Source: Bacilli bacterium (GTDB lineage: Bacteria > Bacillota_I > Bacilli_A > RF39 > UBA660). Taken from it: a DNA stretch of 6,544 nt. Positions 1 through 5,264 of the stretch are shown here, piece after piece. The translations under genes were made by a program, and so were the position numbers. The notes beneath the pieces were generated by a model. That model ran no database searches and had not been told where the DNA came from. It saw only the letters and a list, made by a program, of their open reading frames with translations. Location: the NCBI GenBank assembly GCA_022793565.1, contig JAAWDC010000136.1, positions 1 through 6,544 on the forward strand. Reading direction: 5' to 3'. Each line of letters begins with the position of its first letter. Within the stretch, counting starts at the first letter, position 1.

Positions 1-522
1 ATGATTTCTGCAAGTGAAGAAATAGAAAAAACCATTTATCAAGGTGTGATTCCTGCCAATACGGCAAGTTATGAAAAAAGTTTTCGTCTTCGTATATGGA
101 TTGCAGAAGAGAATAGCATCTCGGCAAGAGAATTACTTCCAAAAGAACTTCCAGAATCTTTATTTCAAGTGGAACTTAATGTCTATGCAAGTGCAAAAAC
201 GATTTCTAAAGGTGAAGTGGTCGAGGCAACAGCTTTAACTATCAGTGATATTTCACCAATGGTTCTTGGTGGTACACAAGAGATTTTTGCTACATTTACT
301 CCGGTCACTACGACAGATCAGACTTTGACATGGGTTTCTAATCATCCAGAAATTGTTTCAGTTGCCAAGACAGAAGATGGAAGGACTGTGTTGATTGCAA
401 ATAATGTTGGTACAGCGGTGATTCAAGTAACAAGTAAGAATGGGGTGATGCAAACAGCGAATGTAACGGTTTTACCTCCAGTTACGCCTACTGTTACTCC
501 TACTCCTCCTGTTAATCCTTAA
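1..522 (+). CDS. C-terminal part of a secreted/surface protein with a Big_2 (bacterial Ig-like) domain, 5'-truncated
   Basis: The reading frame is open from the first base and ends with TAA at 520-522 (173 codons visible). There is no signal peptide, although the protein looks extracellular, so the true start is probably upstream of the window and the ATG at base 1 is likely internal. Residues about 10-55 contain a stretch of the type IYQGVIPANTASYEKSFRLR, which I take to be a beta-rich surface-protein module of unknown function. Residues about 76-158 look like a Big_2 Ig-like fold: 'ALTISDISPMVLGGTQEI', then 'TLTWVSNHPEIVSV', then 'GTAVIQVTSKNG' and a terminal 'ANVTVLP'. The tail (160-173) is proline/threonine-rich. 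No LPXTG motif or C-terminal membrane helix is present, so anchoring is not by sortase. The fold call is fairly secure; the function is not known. Confidence 0.72.
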   Translation: MISASEEIEKTIYQGVIPANTASYEKSFRLRIWIAEENSISARELLPKELPESLFQVELNVYASAKTISKGEVVEATALTISDISPMVLGGTQEIFATFTPVTTTDQTLTWVSNHPEIVSVAKTEDGRTVLIANNVGTAVIQVTSKNGVMQTANVTVLPPVTPTVTPTPPVNP

Positions 523-536
523 CATATTTAAAAATT

Positions 537-581
537 AAAATAGTGTTTGGAAGAGTATCCTCTCTTTCAAGCACTATTTTT
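537..581. terminator. bidirectional intrinsic terminator between the Ig-like gene and the rodA-like gene
   Basis: A 15-bp stem (541-555 with 562-576, including two G-T wobbles) has a 6-nt loop. It is flanked by AAAA on the left and TTTTT on the right, so it can end transcription in both directions. It lies between two convergent genes, and its right edge touches the stop codon of the minus-strand gene at 580-582. Confidence 0.85.
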
Positions 582-1710
582 ATGTATTCCTTTTTCTTTT
601 TGTATCGTTATGAATATTAAAAAATATTCCAAGTAAAATCATATAAGAGAGTAGTGAAGATCCCCCATAACTAATAAATGGTAAAGTAATCCCTGTAATC
701 GGTAGGACTCCTAGAGTCATAGAGATATTTTGAAATTGTTGATAGATGAGCATTGAGGTTCCTCCAACGATAATTGCGCGATCTATGAAACTTTGGGTAT
801 TTTTGGCGATTTCTAGTAATGTGAAATCAAAAAATAATAGTGTAGCTAAGAGGATATAACTTCCAAAAAGTCCAAAGTTAGAGGAGAAAACGGAAAAGAT
901 AAAGTCAGTTCCTGCTTCAGGAAAATAAAGTGGTGTTTGATGAAATCCGTGGCCATAAAGTCCACTAGATCCAATGGCAGTTAGAGAGTTTTCTAGTTGC
1001 AGTCCAGTTCCATTTTTCCAATCTAAGAGTCGGTCAATTCGATAGAATAAGTCAGTTCCCAATAAATTAACAAAGGCTTTTTGTTGTTCAAAATAAAAGT
1101 AGAGAAACAGTATAATGGAACAAAGAACAATCCCTCCGCTAATTAAAAACCATCTTTTTCGAATTGGAGAAATAAATAAAATAGATAAGCAGATAATAAA
1201 ATATAGAAGGATTACGCCGGTATCTGGTTCTAGAAAAGTTAGAATGGTTGGTAGTAGAAAAAGAAAGAATACTTTTCCAATTAGTAGAGTTTCTTGTTTC
1301 CAAGTGAATTTTTTTTTCTCTTTTATTTCATCACTTACAATTTTACTAACGATGAGGATTAGAAATATTTTCATAAATTCGCTCGGTTGAAAAGAACCAA
1401 TACCTGGAATTATGAACCAGCATTTACTGTTGTTTATTGGTTTTGCAATAAATAATAAAAGTAGTAGTAAGGCGTTTCCTATTAAGTATAAAATCCATGT
1501 CCATTTTTTAATTCTTTTATTTCCAATCTTTATTATACAAAATAGAAGGATAAATCCTAGAGAATACCAGAAAATTTGTTTTAGATAGAGTTTTCCCAAA
1601 GATGGGGATAAGTAATCTCCTGCACTAAAGATGGATAAGATGCTAATAATCATAAAAAAAAGTAAACAAAAAAGGAGTGGGAAGTGTATTATATAATTTT
1701 TCTTTTTCAT
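580..1710 (-). CDS. RodA-like SEDS-family peptidoglycan glycosyltransferase (FtsW/RodA/SpoVE family)
   Basis: A polytopic membrane protein of 376 residues, a normal length for RodA, with about ten hydrophobic segments. SEDS proteins polymerise lipid II into glycan strands together with a class B penicillin-binding protein. Family marks seen: FQPSEF (107-112) with the conserved Glu111, EPDTG (161-165), FPEAGTDFIF (263-272) carrying the essential Asp269, and ITLPFISYGGSSLL (341-354). The segment FQNISMTLGVLPITG (326-340) resembles RodA (FQNxGMTxGLLPxTG) more than FtsW. Odd points: after TDFIF the usual Glu-Glu-(Leu/Met)-Gly is replaced by SSNFG (276-280), and the loop before it is shortened. 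The start at 1710 is supported by AAGGAAGG about nine bases upstream. It stands alone, divergent from the cotO-like gene. It could be the housekeeping RodA or a specialised, perhaps sporulation-linked, paralogue; the sequence does not settle this. Confidence 0.88.
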   Translation of the reverse strand: MKKKNYIIHFPLLFCLLFFMIISILSIFSAGDYLSPSLGKLYLKQIFWYSLGFILLFCIIKIGNKRIKKWTWILYLIGNALLLLLLFIAKPINNSKCWFIIPGIGSFQPSEFMKIFLILIVSKIVSDEIKEKKKFTWKQETLLIGKVFFLFLLPTILTFLEPDTGVILLYFIICLSILFISPIRKRWFLISGGIVLCSIILFLYFYFEQQKAFVNLLGTDLFYRIDRLLDWKNGTGLQLENSLTAIGSSGLYGHGFHQTPLYFPEAGTDFIFSVFSSNFGLFGSYILLATLLFFDFTLLEIAKNTQSFIDRAIIVGGTSMLIYQQFQNISMTLGVLPITGITLPFISYGGSSLLSYMILLGIFFNIHNDTKRKRNT

Positions 1711-1783
1711 ATAAAGATTACCTTCCTTTTTTTATAAAATTCTTTATTTTTAGTATTCTTAGTTTTAAAAAAAATATACAAGT

Positions 1784-1792
1784 CATAAAGTA
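1784..1792 (+). promoter_or_regulatory. candidate sigma-K-type -10 element upstream of the cotO-like gene
   Basis: CATAAAGTA matches the Bacillus sigma-K -10 consensus CATANNNTA at every fixed position and lies 17 bases before the ATG, which would give a short leader of about 11 bases. I see no AC dinucleotide at the expected -35 spacing, so this is only a half-site match in AT-rich DNA. A late mother-cell promoter would fit a coat gene. Confidence 0.35.
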
Positions 1793-1809
1793 AAATAGGG
1801 AGGAATCTT

Positions 1810-2139
1810 ATGAAAAAAGAATTACCAAATATATATAAAAGTGAAATTAGTAATAAGTTTGATCGAAATCTTCATACTTATCATATTCCCAATGACTCAT
1901 CTCATTCTGAGAAAGGAGTTCACCATTTAGATCAGGAAGAATTATCCGTTGAAGACAAATTAAAGAAATTATTTCAAAGTAGTCGATATGTTTTTAATAT
2001 TGGAGTAGAGATTATTACAAAAAAGAGAGTATATCATACAAAAATTGCTGGTAAAGTAAAAAATAGTATTGTAACGATTGATGGTGAAGTTATCCCTATG
2101 ATCGAAATAGATGATATCATAATAAAAGACCGTTTGTAA
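1810..2139 (+). CDS. CotO-like spore coat protein (C-terminal CotO-type domain)
   Basis: 109 residues, soluble, with no signal peptide or membrane segment. The first ~43 residues are polar, histidine- and serine-rich and probably disordered. Residues about 44-108 form a compact unit: a short helix (LSVEDKLKKLFQ, 45-56), then predicted beta strands in FNIGVEIITKKRVYHTKIAG and IVTIDGEVIPMIEIDDIII. From memory, this matches the C-terminal half of the Bacillus CotO family, which has 'S.E.KI..L..LP..V..VKCE(I/V)(V/I)T....Y.G.I' followed by a strand pair and 'I.(I/L)..I..I'. Bacillus CotO is about twice as long, so this is a short version. Its convergent placement against a CotZ-like gene supports the assignment, as I recall cotO and cotZ being neighbours in B. 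subtilis. A GGGAGG site (1798-1803), six bases before the ATG, fixes the start. The stop lies inside the terminator stem. Confidence 0.62.
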   Translation: MKKELPNIYKSEISNKFDRNLHTYHIPNDSSHSEKGVHHLDQEELSVEDKLKKLFQSSRYVFNIGVEIITKKRVYHTKIAGKVKNSIVTIDGEVIPMIEIDDIIIKDRL

Positions 2140-2150
2140 CGGTCCTTTAT
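2124..2150. terminator. bidirectional intrinsic terminator shared by the cotO-like and cotZ-like genes
   Basis: A perfect 7-bp GC-containing stem (GACCGTT 2128-2134, AACGGTC 2138-2144) has a 3-nt loop. It is followed by CTTTATTTATT on the plus strand and TTTTATTAT on the minus strand. The plus-strand gene's TAA (2137-2139) lies in the loop and 3' arm, and the minus-strand gene stops ten bases away (2154-2156), so one hairpin serves both convergent genes. Confidence 0.85.
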
Positions 2151-2153
2151 TTA

Positions 2154-2576
2154 TTATACACAGCTAATATAGGTATCAGGAAGGCAACGTAGTGCACCAA
2201 CACAGTTTAAGTTTATTGTTAGGAAAGATTCTGTTCCAACGTATGGTGTATCTGAAGTTGTATCAGGATTTGGTGCTAGAACGCGACAAGTACAGCAGCA
2301 TCCTTCAACATTTTCTACTCGTAGAACACTACTTGTACCAGGAACACCATTTAATGTATAAGGGAATGTCCAAAGTCCACCATCACTGCAACGATATAAT
2401 TCGATTGGTCTTGTGTTAAAGCAAACAGTTGTAGGAATTGGTCCTAGAAAAGGACGATCACATCCTTCAGCTAGGCAATCGAATTTGTCACTTCTATTTT
2501 GTAGAGTGACAATGACTTTTAAAATATTTGCAATACAGCATTCCTCGTTTCTATTTGTGTTTTCATCTTTGCACAT
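2154..2576 (-). CDS. cotZ: cysteine-rich spore coat/exosporium protein of the CotZ/CotY (ExsY) family
   Basis: 140 residues with 14 cysteines (2, 13, 14, 34, 39, 52, 63, 93-95, 97, 125, 131, 139). Proteins of this family form disulfide-crosslinked, self-assembling outer coat or exosporium layers. The diagnostic segment is VLRVENVEGCCCTCRVLAP (84-102), equivalent to the family's 'FRVEDVDDCCATLRLL'. The early 'CLAEGCDRP' and late 'INLNCVGALRCL' cysteine pairs also fit. Length is close to the Bacillus members (about 150). The start is placed at 2576 because AAAGGAGGAAT lies just upstream. A longer frame from a TTG at 2618 would translate this binding site as KKGGI, so it is rejected. The gene converges on the cotO-like gene. 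CotY and CotZ are paralogues and cannot be separated here. No clear sigma-K or sigma-E promoter was found upstream. Confidence 0.85.
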   Translation of the reverse strand: MCKDENTNRNEECCIANILKVIVTLQNRSDKFDCLAEGCDRPFLGPIPTTVCFNTRPIELYRCSDGGLWTFPYTLNGVPGTSSVLRVENVEGCCCTCRVLAPNPDTTSDTPYVGTESFLTINLNCVGALRCLPDTYISCV

Positions 2577-2727
2577 TTTTATTCCTCCTTTCTTAGAAAT
2601 CAATGATAATTCTCCCAATCTTTGTTCAGTTTAATCGAATTGGTTCTTCAAAATTATCTAATATAAGATATTCATATTTTGATAAATTGGTGTATTATGA
2701 TTACCTAAATTATCCCTGTGAAATTTC

Positions 2728-2756
2728 TTTTCATTTTTTCCTTTTTATTGTATAAT
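2728..2756 (+). promoter_or_regulatory. sigma-A-type promoter for the EIIB-like gene
   Basis: A perfect TATAAT (2751-2756) lies 17 bases downstream of TTTTCA (2728-2733, four of six matches to TTGACA). The predicted start of transcription is near 2763, giving a very short leader that keeps the GGTGA binding site at 2763-2767. It also shows that an ATG at 2755, inside the -10 box, cannot be the translation start. Confidence 0.7.
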
Positions 2757-2772
2757 GAAAGTGGTGATAATT

Positions 2773-3087
2773 ATGGATTATTTACAATATGGAATTATTA
2801 TTTTAGTGTTAGTGATTATTGCATTAGCAATTTTAAAAGCAACTAGAAAGGATGCTCATTTAGAGCTAAACAAATTAGTAGAGTATTTGGGTGGAAAAGA
2901 TAATATTATTTCAACAGAGACGAATCTTTCTAGGTTTAAAGTGACTTTAAAAGATGTGGAAATCGTGAATAAAGAAGCGATTCAAAAACTTGGAGCAAAG
3001 GGAATTGTTGAGATAGATAATCAATTGAAAATTATTTTAGGTACAGAAAGTAAGCAACTTAAGAAATATATTGATGATTTGAAATAA
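2773..3087 (+). CDS. membrane-anchored PTS EIIB-like (glucose family) domain protein lacking the phospho-acceptor cysteine
   Basis: 104 residues. One N-terminal membrane helix (about 6-22, YGIIILVLVIIALAILK) is followed by a cytosolic domain (about 30-104) recognisable as an EIIB of the glucose/sucrose PTS family: 'LNKLVEYLGGKDNI', then 'SRFKVTLKD', 'KLGAKGIVEI' and 'ILGTESKQLKKYI'. In active EIIB domains the loop reads NIxxLDACITRLRVxVKD, and the Cys carries the phosphate. Here it reads NIISTETNLSRFKVTLKD, with Asn51 at the Cys position, so phosphotransfer is not expected. No EIIC or EIIA partner is in the window. The start at 2773 follows GTGGTGA by five bases; an earlier ATG at 2755 lies in the promoter. 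No convincing terminator separates it from the kinase 92 bases downstream, so partial co-transcription is possible. Function is unknown; a regulatory or scaffold role is a guess. Confidence 0.8.
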   Translation: MDYLQYGIIILVLVIIALAILKATRKDAHLELNKLVEYLGGKDNIISTETNLSRFKVTLKDVEIVNKEAIQKLGAKGIVEIDNQLKIILGTESKQLKKYIDDLK

Positions 3088-3092
3088 CAAGA

Positions 3093-3156
3093 TTTGACAA
3101 AAAAAGAGTCATACTAACAATATTCGACAATATTCGACAAAGAAAACACATATACT
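3093..3156 (+). promoter_or_regulatory. tandem Spo0A boxes (0A boxes) and -10 element upstream of the KinB-like gene
   Basis: The 10-bp unit TATTCGACAA occurs twice in direct tandem (3121-3130, 3131-3140). Each contains TTCGACA, the exact reverse complement of the Spo0A box TGTCGAA (3123-3129 and 3133-3139), exactly one helical turn apart. A one-mismatch copy, TTTGACA, lies at 3093-3099, 30 bp (three turns) upstream. A good -10, TATACT (3151-3156), follows, with no -35 at normal spacing. The boxes cover the -35 zone, as in Spo0A-activated sigma-A promoters, although repression cannot be excluded. Confidence 0.7.
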
Positions 3157-3179
3157 AGTTTTGAAAGAGAGGCTAGAAG

Positions 3180-4361
3180 ATGTGTTTTTTTCAGGATGTT
3201 TTTTTATCCATTAGTTTAATTCTTTGTTTTTATTGGGTCTATACTTTTTATGTGGGGAAAGATCTTAGTAGAAAGAAAATAGAAAATTATGTACTTTTTT
3301 TGTTGGGGTCTTTTTCTATTTGCTTTTTTCTTCCTTCTATAGTCCGTTATTTTTTTCTAGATCTTTTTGTATTACTTGCATATAAAGAAAGAAGATATAT
3401 GGAGGGAATTCTTTTATCATTTGTTATTGTTTTTTGCTTTTTTTGTATTGGTGGATTTCCGTGGATCTCTCTTTTTCTTCTTTTGTTTTGTTATCTTGGA
3501 ATTTTCCTTTTGTTTTTTCAGGAGTATGAAAGAAAAAGTGAGTTTTGTCTTCTTCTAAAGGGGTTCTTTTTGGCAATTTTATTATCTCAAAATATGGTAG
3601 ATCCTATTTTTTCTTATTCTATTTTATTTTTTTTATTATTAGTAGAGAAACTATTTCTTGTATATTTTCTTCCACAAACACTCTCTATTAAGGATCATGA
3701 ACATACGATGACAGAACTTGAAAAGAATTTGTTTAAGATTACACATGAAATCAAAAATCCTATTGCAGTTTGTAAGGGATATTTGGATATGATGGATGTA
3801 GAAGATTCTGAAAAAATGAGAAAGTATTTACCTATTATTAAAAATGAAATTGCTAGAACGCTTGTTATTATGGAAGACTTTATGAGTATTCGAAGTGTTG
3901 CCATTCATCCTGATATTATGGACTTTTATTTATTAATGGAGGATATTGAAGGAACCGTTCAGTTTTTATTAAAAAGACATCAATGTTTATTAAAAGTCCC
4001 AAAAGCAGAAGAGGAACTCTTTCTTTATGCAGATTATGATCGGTTAAAACAAGTATTTATTAATTTGATTAAAAATAGTGTAGAAGCAGGTGCAACTTTG
4101 ATAGAAGTTAAGATACAAGTAAGGAAGGAGAAGTTAGTAATTACAGTGATAGATACTGGTTGTGGAATTTCAAAGGAGGAACTTGCACACTTGGGAGAGT
4201 TGTTCTATACTACGAAAGCTGTTGGAACAGGAGTAGGGGTTCATTTGTCTGAGGAGATTATTCGTCTTCATCATGGACATATGAAATATCGGTCAAAAGT
4301 AGGAAAGGGAACCCAAGTTACAGTGACACTACCAAGGATGAAGGATTCTCTCGAACACTAA
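3180..4361 (+). CDS. KinB-like membrane sensor histidine kinase, probable sporulation kinase
   Basis: 393 residues. The N-terminal ~165 residues form six or seven membrane helices with no sizeable extracellular domain, as in B. subtilis KinB (six helices, 428 residues). The HisKA H-box is FKITHEIKNPIAVCKGYLDMM (185-205) with phospho-acceptor His189. The HATPase domain has the N-box FINLIKNSVEA (293-303, Asn299), the G1 box DTGCGI (325-330), the F-box FYTT (342-345) and the G2 box GTGVGV (349-354), so all catalytic parts are present. It should autophosphorylate and pass phosphate to Spo0F, or directly to Spo0A. No response regulator is adjacent, which is typical of orphan sporulation kinases. 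GAGAGG (3167-3172) lies seven bases before the ATG. The tandem Spo0A boxes just upstream tie it to sporulation. The kinase call is secure; the KinB role is inferred from topology and context. Confidence 0.85.
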   Translation: MCFFQDVFLSISLILCFYWVYTFYVGKDLSRKKIENYVLFLLGSFSICFFLPSIVRYFFLDLFVLLAYKERRYMEGILLSFVIVFCFFCIGGFPWISLFLLLFCYLGIFLLFFQEYERKSEFCLLLKGFFLAILLSQNMVDPIFSYSILFFLLLVEKLFLVYFLPQTLSIKDHEHTMTELEKNLFKITHEIKNPIAVCKGYLDMMDVEDSEKMRKYLPIIKNEIARTLVIMEDFMSIRSVAIHPDIMDFYLLMEDIEGTVQFLLKRHQCLLKVPKAEEELFLYADYDRLKQVFINLIKNSVEAGATLIEVKIQVRKEKLVITVIDTGCGISKEELAHLGELFYTTKAVGTGVGVHLSEEIIRLHHGHMKYRSKVGKGTQVTVTLPRMKDSLEH

Positions 4362-4386
4362 AAAAGCTAGAATTTGTTCTAGCTTT
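4361..4386. terminator. bidirectional intrinsic terminator between the kinase gene and def
   Basis: A perfect 10-bp stem AAAGCTAGAA/TTCTAGCTTT (4363-4372 with 4377-4386) has a TTTG loop. The minus strand ends in TTTTTT, a good uridine tract for def; the plus strand has only TTT followed by AAACAGG, so termination of the kinase transcript may be weaker. The 3' arm overlaps the def stop codon at 4385-4387. Confidence 0.82.
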
Positions 4387-4930
4387 AAACAGGTCGATAT
4401 TGGTTTATGTTTTTGTAAGGGTTTTTTGGATCAATTTTGTCAATAAACAAAATACCGTTCAGGTGATCAATTTCGTGTTGAAATGCGATTGCTAGTTCTT
4501 CTCTAGCACGTATTTTAATTTTATTACCTTCTGTATCATATCCTTCTATTGTAACTCTTGCATATCTTGGAACAATTCCTTCGCATTCTCGATTAATTGA
4601 AAGACATCCTTCACCACTTTCTACATAAATTATTTCTTGAGATGTCGAGATGATTTTAGGATTGATGACTACATAAGACTCAAATCCTCTTTCTGTGTCA
4701 TCTACAATTACAATGTATCTTTTTAAGACTCCAATTTGAACGGCAGATAATCCCATTCCAGGGCGTAAATTATATTTTTCTGCTCTTTCTTCAATTTGAC
4801 TGTTAATTAGGTATTCTTCCATTAAATCAATATTTTTTAGATCTTCTTTGGTGAGTGGAAAGCTAACCTCACTACTAATTTGGCGTAATTTTGGGTCTTT
4901 TTCGTCTAAAATATCTTTCATTTTTAACAT
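4385..4930 (-). CDS. def: peptide deformylase, type 2 (Gram-positive class)
   Basis: 181 residues from the chosen start. It removes the N-formyl group from the starting methionine of new proteins, using a bound divalent metal, usually iron. Motif I is GMGLSAVQIG (58-67), motif II is EGCLS (107-111) and motif III is QHEIDH (151-156). Cys109, His152 and His156 bind the metal and Glu153 is the catalytic base, so the enzyme should be active. Length and the insertion after residue 20 match the type 2 enzymes of Staphylococcus and Bacillus (about 183 residues); the S. aureus protein begins MLTMKDI, like MLKMKDI here. That similarity, and AAGTGGTGA ending six bases upstream, favour the ATG at 4930; one at 4936 (two residues longer) abuts the binding site. 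Motif I differs from the common GLAAPQ by Ala to Ser and Pro to Val. It is transcribed alone from its own promoter. Confidence 0.95.
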   Translation of the reverse strand: MLKMKDILDEKDPKLRQISSEVSFPLTKEDLKNIDLMEEYLINSQIEERAEKYNLRPGMGLSAVQIGVLKRYIVIVDDTERGFESYVVINPKIISTSQEIIYVESGEGCLSINRECEGIVPRYARVTIEGYDTEGNKIKIRAREELAIAFQHEIDHLNGILFIDKIDPKNPYKNINQYRPV

Positions 4931-4966
4931 ATTCATTCACCACTTTTTAAAGTTTTTTTCTGTCAT

Positions 4967-4995
4967 AGTATAACATACTTTTTATGAATATACAA
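4967..4995 (-). promoter_or_regulatory. sigma-A-type promoter of def
   Basis: On the minus strand, TTGTAT (4995-4990) is followed after exactly 17 bases by TATACT (4972-4967). The -10 matches five of six bases and the -35 three of six (TTG). Transcription would start near 4960, giving a leader of about 30 bases. Confidence 0.6.
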
Positions 4996-5037
4996 TTGAA
5001 ATTAAAGAAAGCATAAAGTTCTTTGTTTTTGCAAAAT

Positions 5038-5064
5038 AAAAAGATAGCACTCGGCTATCTTTTT
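5038..5064 (-). terminator. intrinsic terminator of the YjcZ-like gene
   Basis: A perfect 11-bp stem AAAAAGATAGC/GCTATCTTTTT (5038-5048 with 5054-5064) has a 5-nt loop. The minus strand continues as TTTATTTTGC. The gene's stop codon (5065-5063) is part of the stem, so the terminator begins within the last codon. Confidence 0.85.
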
Positions 5065-5233
5065 AACGACTGAATCTAGAACCAATTACGATTACTAAAA
5101 GTATAAATAATACTAAGACGATTGCATAATTAGAAGTATTGTTTCCATTACAGCATGATTGGAAGTATGGGTAGCAAGGAGCATAACTCATATTAGAGCA
5201 TCCACAACTAGATCCTCCTCCGTAATAATACAT
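5063..5233 (-). CDS. YjcZ-family tiny transmembrane sporulation protein
   Basis: 56 residues, on the minus strand. The N-terminal part (1-35) is glycine-, tyrosine- and cysteine-rich: it starts MYYYGGGSSCGCSN and contains Cys10, 12, 20, 27 and 28. The C-terminal part, NYAIVLVLFILLVIVIGSRF (35-54), is a single membrane helix that matches the family pattern 'FALIVVLFILLIIVG(A/C)'. Members of this family are abundant, very short proteins made during sporulation in Bacillus; their molecular role is poorly known. AAAGGAGGG, about six bases before the ATG, is a strong binding site and fixes the start. A hairpin terminator directly follows the stop, so this is a complete single-gene unit. The cysteine-rich head is unlike the shortest family members and might allow crosslinking in the coat (inference). 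Confidence 0.82.
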   Translation of the reverse strand: MYYYGGGSSCGCSNMSYAPCYPYFQSCCNGNNTSNYAIVLVLFILLVIVIGSRFSR

Positions 5234-5264
5234 ATTTTTTCCCTCCTTTTTTTCTTACCTAATA

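Noticed and set aside
1115..1390. 91-codon open frame on the plus strand
   Set aside because: It lies wholly antisense inside the rodA-like gene, has no binding site and resembles no known protein.
2577..2618. Longer N-terminus of the cotZ-like protein from a TTG at 2618
   Set aside because: The extension translates the AAAGGAGGAAT ribosome binding site itself (KKGGI), so the ATG at 2576 is the start.
2192..2634. Two plus-strand open frames (2192-2419 and 2413-2634)
   Set aside because: Both are antisense shadows of the cotZ-like gene, which has clear family motifs and a strong binding site.
2755..2772. Start of the EIIB-like gene at the ATG at 2755
   Set aside because: That ATG lies in the TATAAT -10 box, upstream of the likely transcription start; the ATG at 2773 has a binding site at correct spacing.
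2577..2772. Riboswitch or small RNA in the largest intergenic gap
   Set aside because: No strong hairpins, no T-tract terminator and no known riboswitch core; it appears to hold only divergent promoters.
3094..3117. TTGACA (3094-3099) with TACTAA (3112-3117) as a sigma-A promoter for the kinase
   Set aside because: The spacing is only 12 bases, far from 17; no suitable -10 lies at the right distance.
3121..3140. Tandem 10-bp repeat read as a CRISPR remnant or a simple microsatellite
   Set aside because: Only two copies with no spacers, and each is an exact Spo0A box in a promoter position, which explains it better.
3367..3558. 63-codon open frame on the plus strand
   Set aside because: Out-of-frame shadow of the kinase membrane domain, rich in Phe because of T-rich codons.
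3695..3904. 69-codon open frame on the minus strand
   Set aside because: Antisense to the H-box region of the kinase, with no binding site.
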